From NCBI GenBank assembly GCA_036346255.1, contig CM070633.1, positions 23,002,001 through 23,066,000 on the forward strand: DNA of 64,000 nucleotides, written 5' to 3'. The stretch comes from Ampelocalamus luodianensis. Its lineage: Eukaryota > Streptophyta > Magnoliopsida > Poales > Poaceae. Positions 35,440 to 49,201 of this stretch are shown piece after piece; the first letter of the stretch is position 1; each line of letters begins with the position of its first letter. The notes under the pieces were generated by a model, which saw nothing but the letters and a program-made list of their open reading frames with translations, was not told where the DNA came from and did no database searches. The translations under genes and the position numbers were made by a program.

Positions 35440-37653
35440 GCTTCACAGGTCACGGCACATCGATAGCACTCTGCATCGCCGGACAAGAGTGGAGTCTGTA
35501 GTGACAGAACACCAAAATCTCTGGCAACCACCGTAGCTGGCACTTCGCCAAGAGAGCCATAGCACGTAATCACCTCGACTCGAACGGGACATGCGATCTG
35601 CTTCTTCGCCTTCCGTGCAATGAGAGAACCACCAAGAAAAACACAAGAAGGTGAGATAGACCGCGATCGAGGGATCGCCGCCCAAGTAGCATCCGAATAA
35701 GCTCAAGTCAGAACGAGCTGGAGTTTGGAAAGAAAAGACGGCGAGAGATAGTTCCACGAAGGTATCGAGAACTCAAGAAGGTGGCTGTAGTGGACCCGAG
35801 TGGGAGCAGATACGAATCGACTCGTAATGTGGGTGGATAAGTGATATCCGGACGAGTAAAAAGAAGATAGACAAGACTCCCAACAAGATGACGAGAAGTA
35901 GTCGGATCGTAAAGAGGCTCGCCATCGAGAGTCTGAGGTGAACATTGAGCTCCATGGGAGTCTCAACAAGATACTGACAAGGAGAGAGGCACGATCAAGA
36001 AGATCTCGAATATACTTCTCTTGGGACATAAAGAAACCATCCGAGTAGAAGTAACCTCAATCCCAAGGAAGTAACGAAGAGGACCAAGATCCGACATAAG
36101 AAATCGCTCACTAAGACGAGCCTTGACAAAAGCAATGTACTCGTAATCATCGCCTGAATGATCATATCATCAACATACGTAAGAAGAAGAGTCCACCACG
36201 AGACGAAGTGTGGACAAAGAGCGCAGGATCATGATCACTAGTCGAAAAACCAAAGAGCAGTGACTACAGAGGAGAAGCGCCAAACCAAGCACGAGGGGCT
36301 TGCTTAAGGCCATAGAGAGAGCGACGGCGGCAGACCATGCCTTCAGAACAGAATACCAGTGGCGGATGCATGTAGACCTCTCACGCAACTCGCCATTAAG
36401 AAAGGCATTCTTGACATCAAGTCGAGAAATGCACTCCCATGGCGATGACGCCACCGAAAGAAGGTGTGCGAGCGGTTGTCATGTGGGCCACAGGAGCAAA
36501 AGTCTCGTCGAGTCAACACCATGCTTCACGAAGCCACGAGCAACAAGACGCGCCTTATAGCGCTCAAGAGAGCCATCGAGCGAAGTCTTAATCTTATAGA
36601 CCCACTTACATGTGATGGGATGAGAATGAGAGGGAAAAGGAACAAGATCCCAAGTACCAAGACGCTCGAGGGCGCAAGCTCCTCGGCCATGGCAAGCCGC
36701 CACTGGTGAGTAACAAAGATCCCAGAGGAGACAGCTCGCAGTAGTCGCACTCAAAGAAAGGCAAACGGGCAGAGGCCGAATCGACCGGCGATCGCGAGAG
36801 CGTAGCGAGGAGAAGATGACCCATCGGGGAAGATGAAGCATCAAGAAGATGGAACATCGTGAGAAGATGACTCATCCAAATAGTCTCAATACGAGGTCGA
36901 CGCAGTGTAGACGATAGTGGAGGAGCCCTGGGAGTCGAGGAGACGACACAGCGGCAACAACGGCGGAGAGGCCAGGGGAATATGTGGAGACTCGTGAGGA
37001 CAGTGGACGAGGGTAAAGCAGATATAGGAGTATCTCGAAAGGTCAAGAAAGACAGAGACTCCACAGAGGAAACCAAGGAGAGGCAGGACGGGTAGAATGG
37101 ACGAGACTCGCCGAAAGTCACATCCCGAGAAACCCAGATCCGACGACCATCAGATCCCAAAGACCGATAGCCCTTGTGCTCAGATCAGACTCTGTAAAGA
37201 CACACTCAACAGATCGAAGCGGGCTTGGTGCGTTTCGAGGGGCGAGGAGAACGAGCAAACGCAGCCAAACAGATGAAGGCGAGTAGTCGTGAAGAAGACC
37301 ACGAGACGCCAACAGGATCGCACCTTAAGAGCGTAAGAGGTCGGATGTTGACGAGATAGGTGGCGTGGAAACGACCTCGCCCAAAAGTGAGGTGGAATGG
37401 AGGCGCGATCATCGAGCACGAGCCGCCTCAAGGAGGTGACGATGCTTGCGCCACGACACCATTCTCGAGCATGAGCACCGTGACAGAAAATCGAGCGAGA
37501 GTGCTCGCCAAAGAAGGAAATGCGTGAGGTGACGAGAGAGGTACTCGCCAGCCAGAATCCAAGACGAAAGACACGAATAGGAGTGGAGAATTGTGTGTGT
37601 ATCATAGTGGCAAATTGTTTATAGATAGGCAAGGCCTCACTACGAGAAGACAT
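35440..37653 (-). pseudogene. Copia pol remnants (integrase, RT, RNase H)
   Basis: Open pieces in shifting frames include the C-terminal integrase/linker (SRDVTFGESRPFYP, about 37120), the RT entry (CKWVYKIKTSLDGSLERYKA, about 36560-36620), DVKNAFLNGELRE (about 36400) and the RT end/RNase H (SQEKYIRDLLDRASL, about 35990). Many 1-2-nt frame changes separate them, so no polyprotein can be made from this copy as written. Confidence 0.75.
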
Positions 37654-40059
37654 GAAATATATCCAAGTGTGGCGAGAGAAATCATCTATAAAAATAATAT
37701 AATAACGATGACCCTTTCAAACGAAGGAGCGGACCTCAAACATCCGAATGAACAAGATCAAAGGACGCCGAGACACGCCTCACTATGAGGATAAGGAAGT
37801 GAATCTGCTTACCTAACTTACACTCGACAATCTAAAGACACGTCTCCCGAGATGCACCCTAAGACCACGATTTAACTAAGGACGACATGCACGAGATCCA
37901 CAGATGGCCAAGACGGTGATGCCACCGCTGAAAGAGCCAGAGACGGCGGCGGCGAGAGACTGGCAGCGATGGTGGCAGCGGAAGGAAGGTGAAGCCAGTC
38001 AAGCTCCCAAAGACGCTGTGAGTCAAGGCGCCGAGGGCCAGAACCAACCAGAGCTCCCGTGCGGCGGTCCTGAATACAACAAGAGTCAGAGTCGAGAATG
38101 ACCCGACAACCAAGATCAGTAATCTGCCCAGCAGAAAGAAGCTGCATGGTAAGGCGAGGAACATAAGCAACAGAAGGAATATGAAAAGATGAGTTGCTAA
38201 GAGGACCTCACAGAGACAGAAAGAGATGTACCATCGCAAGAAGAACACGGCAGAGAATCAAGGGTGTAATGAAAGACAGAGTGGAAGGATCAGGAGTCAT
38301 GTGAAAAGATGCTCCAGAATCAAGAATCCACGGGGAGATACTCGACCGTAGAAGGTGGTCTCTCGGCCCAAGAGTCGTGAGCGCAGCCCGCGCAACTCGC
38401 CGAGGAGAACCGGCGGCAAGTAGGCGCCGAAGTCCGCTATCTCTCGCCTGAGAGAAATCGCTAAAGAAGTCGATGCAGCGCCGATGTAGAAGAGCTTACC
38501 GATGCGGTGCTAGTAGAAGAACGGCGAGAAAGATGCCGCCGCTTATAGCATCGACTCAATGTGGCCGACCTTATTGCGTAGGAGCAATGAGGACGACCAC
38601 CGCCGATGGAGGGCGCCGCCACCACCGTGGCGGCCACGGAGGAGGCAGCAGTCGATGCGTGGAGCCGCTTGCAGCGGTGGGCGGCGGCGAGCACGAGGGG
38701 AGTGGTAGCGTGCCGGCACCACTCAAAGTAGTCTCTCCGCACGATCTCGATAAGAGCCTCGTGAGAGTGACACGAGGGTGGCGCGGCAAGGAGCCGGGCA
38801 CGCCGCGCTCGAACTCAGACGGCGCAGTAAGGAACTCGAGATCCGCCAAACTCCAGATCAAGACGCATAAAGAAGGTAGCATCGACAGAGCGGCAGCCCA
38901 AGAAGCGAGAGAGTCCACCGGCGCCAGCATGCAGAGCTCGAGCGTAAAGGCGCCAACAAGAGCATCACCTGTGAAGAGAGTGCTCTGGCGACCACGATGT
39001 AGAGAGCATCACCGAGGGCTCGAGCGGCCGACTAAGGTGAGTCCACATCCGAAGCGATGATAGTCCCACAACCTCGTAAGAGAACCGAGCTCGATATCGG
39101 CAATGAGGACAAGAGCAGCTCGAGCGCCGCCGTCGCACTCACCGAGTGTAGGCGGTCAGCGATCCTTGTAGAAGTCCGAGCCTCCCGGTAGGCAGAGATA
39201 GCCTCATCATCGCAAGCGCGCTCTCAAGAAGCCTTTTGTTTACCGTTGGGGACAGCGAACAGCGCCGGCCCGTCGGAGGTGTAGGGCAAGCGCGACAGTA
39301 ACATCGCCGAGAGGACGCCCAGAGACGAAGACCACGCATGTGGATGCGCATGTGAGACACGGTCGGTGTAATTAACACCATCGAAGATCACCGCAACGAG
39401 GAGGAAACGGTATCATTGGTAGGCGGCGCCGACGCGCGGCGGCGACTAAGACAACGGTCTAACAGCGGCGCCGACGGCGCGCGTTAGAACGACTTTTTTT
39501 TTTTTTTTAACGCCTCTTTAGAAAAGGGCCGAGGCGACTTGTCGCTTCGAACCAACCGAGCGCCCGCTAGGGTTGGGCGTGAGCAAGCGGCGCGGCGCGC
39601 GTGAGGGAGCGGCGCGGCGGCGCGGCGGAGCGGCGCGGCGCGGCGAGTGGCGCGGGGCGGAGCGGCAGCGCTGGCGGCGCGCGGCGGCGGCGCGCGAGGC
39701 GCGTGAGGGAGCGCGCGCTGTCTCGCGCGGCGGCGGGCGTGCGAGCAATCGGGCGCGGCGCGTCCGGGAAGGCGGCGGCGCCGGAGAAGACCGGCGCCGA
39801 CGAAGATGCCCGGATCGCGCCGGATCGCGACAAGGCGCGCGGCGTCGGCGAATCCGCGCTGACGTGGGAAGATGAGGCCGCAGGCGCATCGTGGAGGGAG
39901 GCGGCGGCCCGGGCGCGGAAGGCGCGGGAGGCGGGCGACGGCGCGGGAGGCCGACGGCACAGTGGAGGCGGCACACGGAGTCGGCGACGGTGGTGCAGAG
40001 TCGACGACGGCGCGCTGAATTTTCAGGTAAGCCAAAACCCTAGTTTTGGCTCGATACCA

Positions 40060-40187
40060 TGTTATGAATAGCGCTTATTCAATATGAGGCCAATGGGCCA
40101 AGATATATACACAAATACATATGGTGAATATGCAAAGAACCCCTTATAACAATGGGGAATAACACATGTACATATACATCTCTAATG
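40060..40187 (-). repeat. 5' LTR of the short-LTR copia element
   Basis: It matches the left LTR apart from a few small differences. The terminal 'aaca' reads 'aatg' here. Confidence 0.8.
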
Positions 40188-40406
40188 TGTATTAGTCAAT
40201 TTATTATGTGTGATATATGAGTCTTGAAAAATAACAAAACAAAAGCAAAGATTACCATTCGAGTAGAAACATCAAGTTTAAATTATTCTAGGAAGCAAAG
40301 AATTACTGCTCCAATTGCCAAAGCAATGTCCTCATTTGAGTGATGATCATCAATGGGTGAGAGAAGTAACAATCTTTCCATGGATCACAGTGTACTAGGA
40401 CCGTCA

Positions 40407-40712
40407 TGTTACTGATGACCTTTGTTGGGATTCAATTCAATACAGGATGAAGGAAAGTTTGAAGTCGGCAAGTTCAAATATAGAAAGGTAAAGCATAGAA
40501 AGAGCTAAATTCGAGTTGTATACAAATAGGCCTATATTAGTATCTACATCGATCGGACTCTAAGACTATATAAAGAGTCCGAGGCTTGTAATTGAAAGAG
40601 AGGAATTATGAATCAATACAAATAGTTTCTTCCAAGTTCTTCCTCTTTCACAAGTTCGCTACTCATCCATACACCTGCGTTCTAGTTCCCGAAGATCTTG
40701 GTGTCAGATCAA
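40407..40712 (+). repeat. 5' LTR of the nested gypsy element
   Basis: 306 bp, TGTTACTGATGACC...CAGATCA. It differs from the 3' LTR mainly by small indels. Confidence 0.85.
40567..40574 (+). promoter_or_regulatory. TATA box in the gypsy 5' LTR
   Basis: TATATAAA, about 160 bp into the LTR, repeated at the same place in the 3' LTR (about 45379-45386). Confidence 0.6.
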
Positions 40713-42533
40713 CTTGGTATCGATTCACCGATCCCGCCCACCATGCCACCCAAGGTTGACTCGCAACCGACGCACGACTCGATGGATTGGAACATGCGCA
40801 ATCGAACTACTCAAGACAATCACTAACCTCCAGAGACGAACGACAAAGCGATGTCGCGAGCAAAGAATCAAGGCCCGAGCAGAGACTTGACGGCCTAGCA
40901 CAGAGATGCGCGGATGTTCGCAAAGACTCGGTCGATCCAATGCCCCGGCGACGGCCAACCCTTCCGCCTCTAACCCAGCGGCGACACGGAGAGGGAGCGC
41001 GCCAAACCTTCCGTCCCACCCAAGCTGCGCGACACGGAGTGGGATCGCCGCTTTCCATCGCCGTCAAGAAACCTCGTGCATCACGCCCGCTGCTCGGGCT
41101 CCACCGCCTCGGTTCATCGGCAATCGACGCAGGCGGTTTTGAGCAAAATCGGACACGTGGGGCGGCTTTGAGGAATATCGGGCACCGAGAGGACCTTGAG
41201 AATTACCACGGTACCGCGAACGATATGATGCGCCACGACGCAGCTTGGATCGACCGCGCTTCCACGCTTGGATCTTCCAATCTATGATGGCTCATCGACC
41301 CAATCACATGGTTGACTAAATGCGATCAATACTTTCGCGCATATCAAATCCTCAAGAAGATAAAGTCCGATGGCCGCCACCGTCCGGTTGCTCATTCATG
41401 GTTTTATCGGTTGAACGCTGATGAGGCCGATTCCGGGCGATTTTCAAACATTATTGTTCGATGCGCTTTGGTCCCGCCATTCGCACGAACACGCTGGGGC
41501 TCTCAAGCATCCGCAATGTCGGCTCATTGGCGCAATATCGCCAGGAATTCACGGACTCTTGTGCCATACCGTCGGGTTGTCCAGACTCACCGATTGAGCT
41601 TTTCACCGCCGCTATCGGAACCAATTCGCACGCACGTGGAGTTAGCAGGACCGACATCCTTGCAACAAGCTCTGAACTTGGCCCGTGCATATGAACGGCT
41701 CAACCCACCGTAGAGCGCAGTTCCGACAACAACAAATAGGCCACAGGAGAACAACCAGATAATGGACCGCGCTGGATTTCCGTAACCTTCTCGCGCCACT
41801 CCATCATCCCAGGCACCATCCGTGACAAACGCGCAGGCCACAATTCCGGCGACCACGAGACACGCACGGCATCTTTCGCAGTCGTCGCCGCCGAGATGGT
41901 GACCGCCGACAACGCGTTTATGTTTTAATTGCGACGAGCGCTTGTGAGGGGACACCGCGCAAACGGTTGTTTTGGTTAGAACCCAATTCGACCACACGAT
42001 CGACGATACATCGAGGACTACATAGCAAATGAAGTCGAACCGTAAATTTCATTGCTTGCCGCCACGGTCTATGCTCGCCCGCATAATGCAAGTGGCAGTC
42101 AGATGGCACATTCGAAGGAATTGCCTTTTGACACAGATCTACTCACAATTTCCTCAATACGCATGTTTATCTGCGGTCAACCTCATCGCCCATCCTCACA
42201 ATGACTCGGGTCAAGGTGGCCAATGGCGACAAAGTTAGCTTGTGTCAGATTTGCAAACAGACGCCATGACTATTGCACCGTCCGAAGTTCGCCGTCGATT
42301 TCTATATTATACCATTATCGTGTTTCATGTCATTTTGGGAATGCAATGGTCGAGTACGCTGGACCGGATTATGGAACTTCGCCAAATGCAATTTTCTTAT
42401 TGGGAGCATAATACTCGCATTACCTAGACAGGTGAATCACCAACCAATGTCCGCAGCCATGGTACAAACAATGTAACGCATCAATTGTTGGCACCGCTGG
42501 CCGAAGTTCGAGCATCGATTTTCAGGTTCTGCT

Positions 42534-45210
42534 GTGTTTGCCGCCACCGATCCTCGCGATCATCATATTCGGCTAGTGCCAAACGCACCGGACATCATGG
42601 TACGCCCTACCGTTATGCACATATTCGTAAAGATGAAATTGAGCGCCGGCAGCAACAATGCTAGCCTAAGGGATTATTCGGCCGAGCTCACACCCTTTTC
42701 TTCACGGTTCTTCTTGTTCAAAGAAAGACGATCATGGCGGTTTTGTGTGGATTACCGCGCACTCAACGAACACACAATCAAGGATAAATTTCCAATCCCA
42801 CATGTGGACGAACTTTTGATGAGCCGAGGAGCATGTTTCTTCACCAAGCTAGATTTGCGCTGTGTTATCACCAAATTCGGATGTTTCTCGGGATGTTCAA
42901 AACGCGCGTCCGACGCACCATGGCCATTTTGAATTCTTGGTTCTTCCTTTTGTCCTATGCAATGCTCCTCAACCTTTCAAGCGATGATGAATTCCATATT
43001 GCAACCCTTCCTTCGTCGCTTTGTGCTAGTATTTTTCGACGATATTCTAATTTATAGCAGGACTTGGACGGAGCATCTTCATCATGTTCGTCAGGTTTTG
43101 CAGCTGCTTTCTACTCATCAGCTGTTTCTTAACAAGAAGAAGTGCACTTTTGGGCAGCAACAAATCTCTTATTTGGGCTATGTTATTTCGCTCACGGGTA
43201 GCTATGGATAAAGGGAAAGTATCGGCATCCTCGAGTGGCCACAACCTCGCAACATTCAAGTTTGCGGGATTCTGGGACTAGCCGGCTATTATCGCAAATT
43301 CATCCAAGATTTCGGTCATGTTTGGTACACGACGACCACTACTTTGCAAAGATAGTTTTAAATGGTCCGAGGAGGTTTGATTGCTTTTGACAATCTAAAA
43401 ACAGTCATCGACGGCACCGGTCTTGCAACTTCCAGATTTTACAAAGGACTTTGTGATAGATTGTGATGCATCGTGGGTTGGTTTTGGTGCCGCCCTACAT
43501 CGGGGCCGACCGATTGCATTTTTAGCAAACGCTGGCAGCTCATCGTGCCAAATTACCAAATTTTATGAACAGAACTAATTGGACTAGTATTCTGTCCGAC
43601 ATTGGAGGCCTTACATTTGGGGTCGCAAGTTTCGTAAAGCGGACAGATCATTATAGTCAAACATCTTTTGATCAACGGCTGACAACGGTACCACAACACC
43701 ATTGATTCCAAACTTCTGGCCACGATTTTGCAATCGAATACAAACCAGCAAGGAAAACATTGTCGCCGACGCACTCTCCCGTCAAAGATGAAGATCTTGT
43801 TGTACATGTGCTATCAACTACCGACTTTGCATATTATGATGACCTTCGTTGTCAACTCAAAACTCAGCCATCCCGGATCACAAATACAATGAGTGGACGG
43901 CTGGTTCATTACTCGCGAATGGGAATTTGCGGATGGGTTATTGTTGTACCGTCGCCAGATATTTATTCCCACGACTTTGCGTGCCTTCAACATATTTTTC
44001 TCGTTGCTCACTCGGTGGGTCATGAAGGCGCCACAAAACTTGCACGATCCAGCAAGTTTTTATATACCAGAGGTCGCCGTTACTCCAAGAGTTTATTCGT
44101 ATGCGTGTGTTACTTGTCAAAAATACAAATCATCTCGCCATATCCGGCGGGATTACTTCAGCCTTACCGCACCTTTTCGGTTTGGGCTGATATTAGTATG
44201 GATTTCATTGAAGGTTTGCCTAAAGTTGCTACCAAGATACTCATTTTGACCGTGGTGGATGATTTTCAAAGTATGCGCACTTTCTTACTTTAAGTCATCC
44301 GCTTACAAAGATACCGTTGCGCAAGTTTTTTCGACGGTATTGTCCGATTGCATGGGTTTCTAATCAATTGTCGATGATCGTGACAAGATTTTCACTAGTC
44401 AATTTTGGAAAGATCTATTCAGATTAGCAGCGTTGTTACACATGAGTACCGCATATCATCCACAATCGATGGCCAAACCGAGGTAGTTAATCTGACAATT
44501 GAAATGTATATTCGCTGTTTATGTGGAGATCGAGTGCGCTCGTGGTCGCAGTGGTTGGCTTGGGCTGAATTTTGTTACAACACGTCGATCATTCGCTCTT
44601 AAATCCACTCCTTTGAGGTGGTTTATGGGCGCAACCTCCTCCATTGATTTCTCACAAAGATGGCCCACCGTGAGTCGTGAAGTACAACAATCTCTAGCCG
44701 ATCGCGATGAATTTATTCAGAGATTCGCTTTACTGTTGTTTCAATCTCAAGCAACACATGAAGAGTTTGGCGGATAATAAACGCCGTGAACTTCAATTTC
44801 AAGAAGGTGAATGGGTTTGCCTTCGATTACATCAAAGAAAAATTTCGCTATTGCTCGGTCTCAATCAGTAAATTGCGCCCCGCTTTTTCGGTCCATACAA
44901 AGTTGTGTCCAAGATTGGTCGTTGCGTATAGGCCGCACTTCCGAGCATGCCGAATTCATAATGTTTTTCACGTTGTCAATCTCAAAATTTTGTTGGTACT
45001 CCCGAGCATGTTACTGCACTACCTCCATTACATCATGGGCATGTACAACTACAACTGCGAGTATTCTTCGCGCACGCCTTAATCGAGGTATATGGGAGTT
45101 AAGGGTGCAGTGGAAGAACGATGCTACGATCGAAGAAGACTAAACTTGATCACTAGAGAAGAATTTCAACGCGAATTTCCGATTATCACCTTGAGGACAA
45201 GTCGTTTCAA
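42534..45210 (+). pseudogene. Gypsy pol remnants (RT, RNase H, integrase)
   Basis: The RT is seen as RFCVDYRALNEHTIKDKFP (about 42742), then FFTKLDLRC, and LVFFDDILIYS with the catalytic DD pair (about 43026-43058). RNase H is seen as IDCDASWVGFGAALH (about 43450), and the integrase zinc-binding part as ACVTCQKYKSS (about 44105) followed by ISMDFIEGLPK (about 44195). Frame changes occur between almost all blocks. Confidence 0.8.
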
Positions 45211-45222
45211 AAGGAGGGGAAA

Positions 45223-45523
45223 TGTTACTGACACTTTGTTGGGATTCAATTCCAATACAGATGAAGGAAAGTTTGAAGTTGCAAGTTCAAATATAGAAAG
45301 GTAAAGCATAGAAAGAGCTAAATTCGAGTTGTATACAAATAGGCCTATAGTAGTATCTACATCGATCGGACTCTATGACTATATAAAGAGTCCGCGGCTT
45401 GTAATTGAAAGAGAGGAATTATGAATCAATACAAATAGTTTCTTCCAAGTTCTTCCTCTTCTGTCAAGTTCGCTACTCATCCATACACCCTGCTCTAGTT
45501 CCCGAAGATCTTCTGCTCAGACA
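45223..45523 (+). repeat. 3' LTR of the nested gypsy element
   Basis: 301 bp, TGTTACTGACAC...CTCAGACA, directly followed by the target duplication cgtca. Confidence 0.88.
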
Positions 45524-45528
45524 CGTCA

Positions 45529-46420
45529 CTACCATCCTCAACCCAAAACGATCAAGCCCAACTAGGTAACCCCACCTATGCCCCATCGTCATCTTGCCCC
45601 GAATCAACTACACATTTCACCAAACACATGAACCACTAACAATATCATCATCCATCCCACATCACAGAGCACTAGCTATTTTCATCACAGAGCAAGGGGA
45701 GTAGGGAGGGTGGGTGGCAACACACCACCAAAGACAACCCACCGCAAAGCACCATTCTTCATACATAAGCAAAGATCAACACACATCATTAAAGAGCGAC
45801 GCACAAGCATGCATAACCGAACGAACTGAAAATGGGAGGTAAGGGAAATAAATCCTAGAGGGAGGAGAGCCGAGGGCGCATGAGCCACGACGGCCAAGAC
45901 ACGGCAAGACGGATCGGGCCGGCAGCACATGGGTGCGCGACAGCACAGAGGTGGTAGCGGCGGGCAAGGGCCGAGCACGGGCGCGGCGGCGGCACAAAGG
46001 GCTGGCGGTGGCGGTTGGAGGCACGGCGTGGGCGAACCGGGGCATGGGGTGCACACACACGGCAAAGGGCAGTCAACGAGCCGAGAGGAGTGGAGGGCCA
46101 AGGACCAGCGGCGGCAGCATTGGAGAGGGGAGGAGGCGGCGCCATGAAGCTTCGGACGGGCCAGGAGAGCCATGCGGCCAAGAGAAAAAGCAAAGGAGAG
46201 AATGAGGAAAAGGGGGCGACGCTGGGAGGTGGGTGGTCGGGGTGAGGAGGAGGCGCTGGGAGTTGGGACAGAGCAGAGAGGAGGGGAGGCTGTGGAGGAT
46301 GCGGGCGCGGGGAGGAGGGGGCGGCCAGGGAGGAGCGCGGTGCGGAGAGGATGGGGCGGCTGGGGAGGAGGGCAACGGGAGAGGAAGGGCGGCTAGGGAG
46401 GAGGGCAACGGGGGAGGAGG
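45529..46420. other. CACTA interior, low-complexity GC/purine-rich stretch
   Basis: This belongs to the older CACTA element. 45860-46420 is strongly G-rich on the plus strand with gggagg-type repeats, and the same texture continues at 50613-50830 beyond the nested CACTA. ORFs on both strands here are Pro/Ala/Arg-rich by composition and not convincing genes. Confidence 0.45.
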
Positions 46421-47714
46421 TACTACAACAGGACTAAGTTATAGCAACACGTGTATATGCTGCTATATCTACAAATATATGTTGCTAGGATGGATACCAA
46501 CACATGTGCTAAGTGATGTTGTTGGTCGTGTTTTTATAAGATAGGTCTGCTACAACACAAATTAGGTGTTGTTGTACGAAAGAAAAAGTGTTACAAAGTT
46601 GCAACACAATTTTGTATTTATAACAACACATGTTTTCGAAACATAGGTAACACCTGTTAGCAACATATAATTGATATATTGCAACATAATTTAGTATACA
46701 GGAAAAATTAATACGGTTCATTTATGTGCTACGTATGTAGAAATTGTAATTGCTCAAAGAATTTTTATTTGCTAATTAAGCATGTCATGTCGCAGAATGT
46801 ATAACACAACTCAACATGATCAATGTTCAAAAGGTAGATTACATTGCATTAAGGAAATAAATATACGTATTGTTAACATCATTCCACATTACAAAAACAA
46901 CAGATTTGTTGTCAACACAAGAACTTTGAACAAGAGTAAAATTTGAGTCCTAAAATATAAAATATAACTACTACTTTATTTTCTTCATGAAGTTCCTTGC
47001 TTCTTGATCCGTTGACGAGATAAACATCCAAACATAGTAATTGAATTGTTGATCTTTTCAACCTGTAGGGATAACGCTAAATTGGAAGGATGTAAATATA
47101 ATGTAGGACATGTGTAACTAACTAAAATTGAAACACATGGTTTAGCAAAGCTATGCCCACTGCCATCTTTGAAAATTAACACTGGTCAGTAAAGGTTTCA
47201 CTCCTAGTGATTTCACAGTTCTTTCCTGTGGTGAACAAAGTAGTAGCTCGCAAGTTTGCTCATGACAGTATTAAAGAGGCGCACTTACTTGATTACTCCA
47301 AAAAAAAAAAAAAAGTGCTCAAGTCCAACAGCAAACTATAAACTGGAAAATTCTACCATCAGTTATCTAAAGCTACATCAGTCATCAGTTCCCACAATGA
47401 AACTGGAAAATTTTGTGACAAGATTTATATATACAATACATCCTTTCTGCCTTGAGTCTAAGAACAGTAGAAGGCACTATGGTAATCTGGCTTTCAAGAG
47501 CTCCAAAGTCCAAACCATAGTATATTATATATTGTTTAGTTCAAGTGTTGATAAAAGATTGTATTACCTTTGTTGGATACAGTCAGGTTGTAGTTGTAAT
47601 GGTATTTCCACATGGCTGCAACCAGCTTTTTCTCACAATAATTTTTCTATTCAATATATGCAAATGGTAAATTAAATTTGAAATGACTACCCAAATTCAA
47701 GAAAAAAATAAAAC

Positions 47715-47824
47715 TATACAGCAAGAGGGCTAGTTGTCCATATGAAGATGGCACCAGTGTTTGTCCATATGATGGTAGTGCCTGAGCTGAGCCATAGGGG
47801 TATGCTATTGTTGCACCGTAGGAC
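47715..47824 (-). pseudogene. Captured exon fragment, Tyr/Gly/Gln/Pro-rich protein of unknown identity
   Basis: After a TGCTAG acceptor the minus strand reads SYGATIAYPYGSAQALPSYG, then QTLVPSSYGQ. Repeated P-S-Y-G-Q units are typical of the tails of plant RNA-binding proteins. The family could not be fixed; it need not be the RBP45/47 gene at 33-34.6 kb. Confidence 0.4.
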
Positions 47825-49201
47825 TAGCAAAATCAACACAATTAGCTGATCTCTTTTTTATCCCATAAAGCTCTATTTACAGCAAAAATAGAACACATGA
47901 TATACATATATCAAAATATATATTAAGTTTCGATCATGTTGGGGAAACATGAACTTCAATCAGTATGCATCTATCAAGTTGCTCACCACCTGCAAAAGAA
48001 CAATAAGGGAAGTAAAATTAGACTACGGACATAGCTGAGATTGAAAACAAGACTGCAGGTGACCAAGTTAAAGAATACTTTATTTTTATATACAAAATAA
48101 AATCTGATGCACATCTGGAACACAGGGAAAACACTTATTTAGTATCTAAATGACAAAATGAGTTAAATCAAACTACATGAAACATGCTTCGCTGTAATTT
48201 TGTAGAGCTATTGTAATGCAACAAAAGATTCCAAGGTCACAACATTTTTCACATGCATACAAATGATAGTTGGATTTACTTTAACTTGTAGTCTATTACT
48301 TCAGGATGCAAGGATTGCAATATACTAAAAGAATCAAGGCATTTGAGGCCAAGACATTCAATGCTTAGGTACACTTACAGTTGTGTGTTGAACTTAGTAG
48401 AAATGATGCAGCAAAGGTTTCTGTTCTAGCAATCACCGAGGACAATCCAAGAAGAAGCTATTATTGATACTAAATTAATTCAGAACAACCAATCTACTTT
48501 CTTACATATGAAGAAACGAAAAATTGAGGCCAAACACAGAGATTCCAAAAGTTTGCATTCCAACATTTCAATTGTTTCTACTAGTAAAGTGGGCATACAA
48601 ATAATTACTACAAAAAATTGCCTGATTCTGTTGATATCCCACTGTAAAAAACATCACATTTTTGTAAGGTAGAGGCAGAGCAAGAAGATAAATTACCTAT
48701 AGCAAGCCTTACTGACAATGCTGATTTTTCTGCCAAGCTGCAACAGGATACAACAAACTGCCACCACTGGATATTACAAATATTTGATATCCATGAAATC
48801 CAACAGATATTAATGCTAATTTCTATCCATTCCTACTATAACCATAATACTTAGTTCTCAGCTACTCGGTGCCAAGGAAGTAGCTCAACAGACTTACATC
48901 CTGCAAGAAATAACATATATTTCTCAGATTCTATATCCCAGCATCAAAAGTTTAGCAAAACAGTGTAAAGATCTTAGGGCAATTAAATTTGGGCCAACTC
49001 CATCCAACTTGGGCACATATAAATATAACAGAACACAAATTCTAATTCCCCTTCCCTTAATGCAAAAAATGACATGTATTTCTCATAATACCATCAGATT
49101 TTTCTAGCAACCTAGCAATACCCTGTAAACTATCTCAGTCTCATGGGACAACCAAATTTGGGCCAACTCCATTTGGGGCACATATCATAGAAGTACATAA
49201 C

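Larger units (their letters stand above)
35120..40187 (-). mobile_element. Ty1/copia element with ~130-bp LTRs, nested in the CACTA
   Basis: LTRs at 35120-35249 (3') and 40060-40187 (5') both begin TGTTATGAATAGCGCTT on the plus strand and are nearly identical. A C-run polypurine complement follows the left one (35250-35257), and the complement of TGGTATCGAGCC (40048-40059) precedes the right one. Flanking pentamers ggtat and tgtat agree at 4 of 5. On the minus strand, gag-like GC-rich sequence comes first (about 39400-40010), then the pre-integrase motif LWHRRLGHPS-like (about 37870-37930), integrase (36900-37650), reverse transcriptase (36170-36840) and RNase H (35440-36030, MSQEKYIRDLLDRASL). 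The frames are broken repeatedly. Confidence 0.88.
40407..45523 (+). mobile_element. Ty3/gypsy LTR retrotransposon with perfect 5-bp target duplication
   Basis: LTRs 40407-40712 and 45223-45523 start TGTTACTGA and carry the same TATATAAAGAGTCCG promoter block. cgtca flanks both outer ends (40402-40406 and 45524-45528). TTGGTATCGATTC follows the 5' LTR, and the polypurine tract aaaaggagggga precedes the 3' LTR. Pol order is gag (about 40740-41700), protease, RT (42700-43200), RNase H (about 43440-43520), integrase (43740-45150): the gypsy order. It is inserted in the CACTA element, about 215 bp from the copia element. Confidence 0.92.

Noticed and set aside
39484..40071. Long overlapping ORFs on both strands rich in Ala, Arg and Pro
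   Set aside because: They come from strong GC bias at the gag end of the short-LTR copia element. Several frames are open at once and no motif was seen.
45685..46408. Minus-strand Pro/Ser/Ala-rich ORFs
   Set aside because: Low-complexity purine/pyrimidine tracts keep many frames open. The same texture continues past the nested CACTA.
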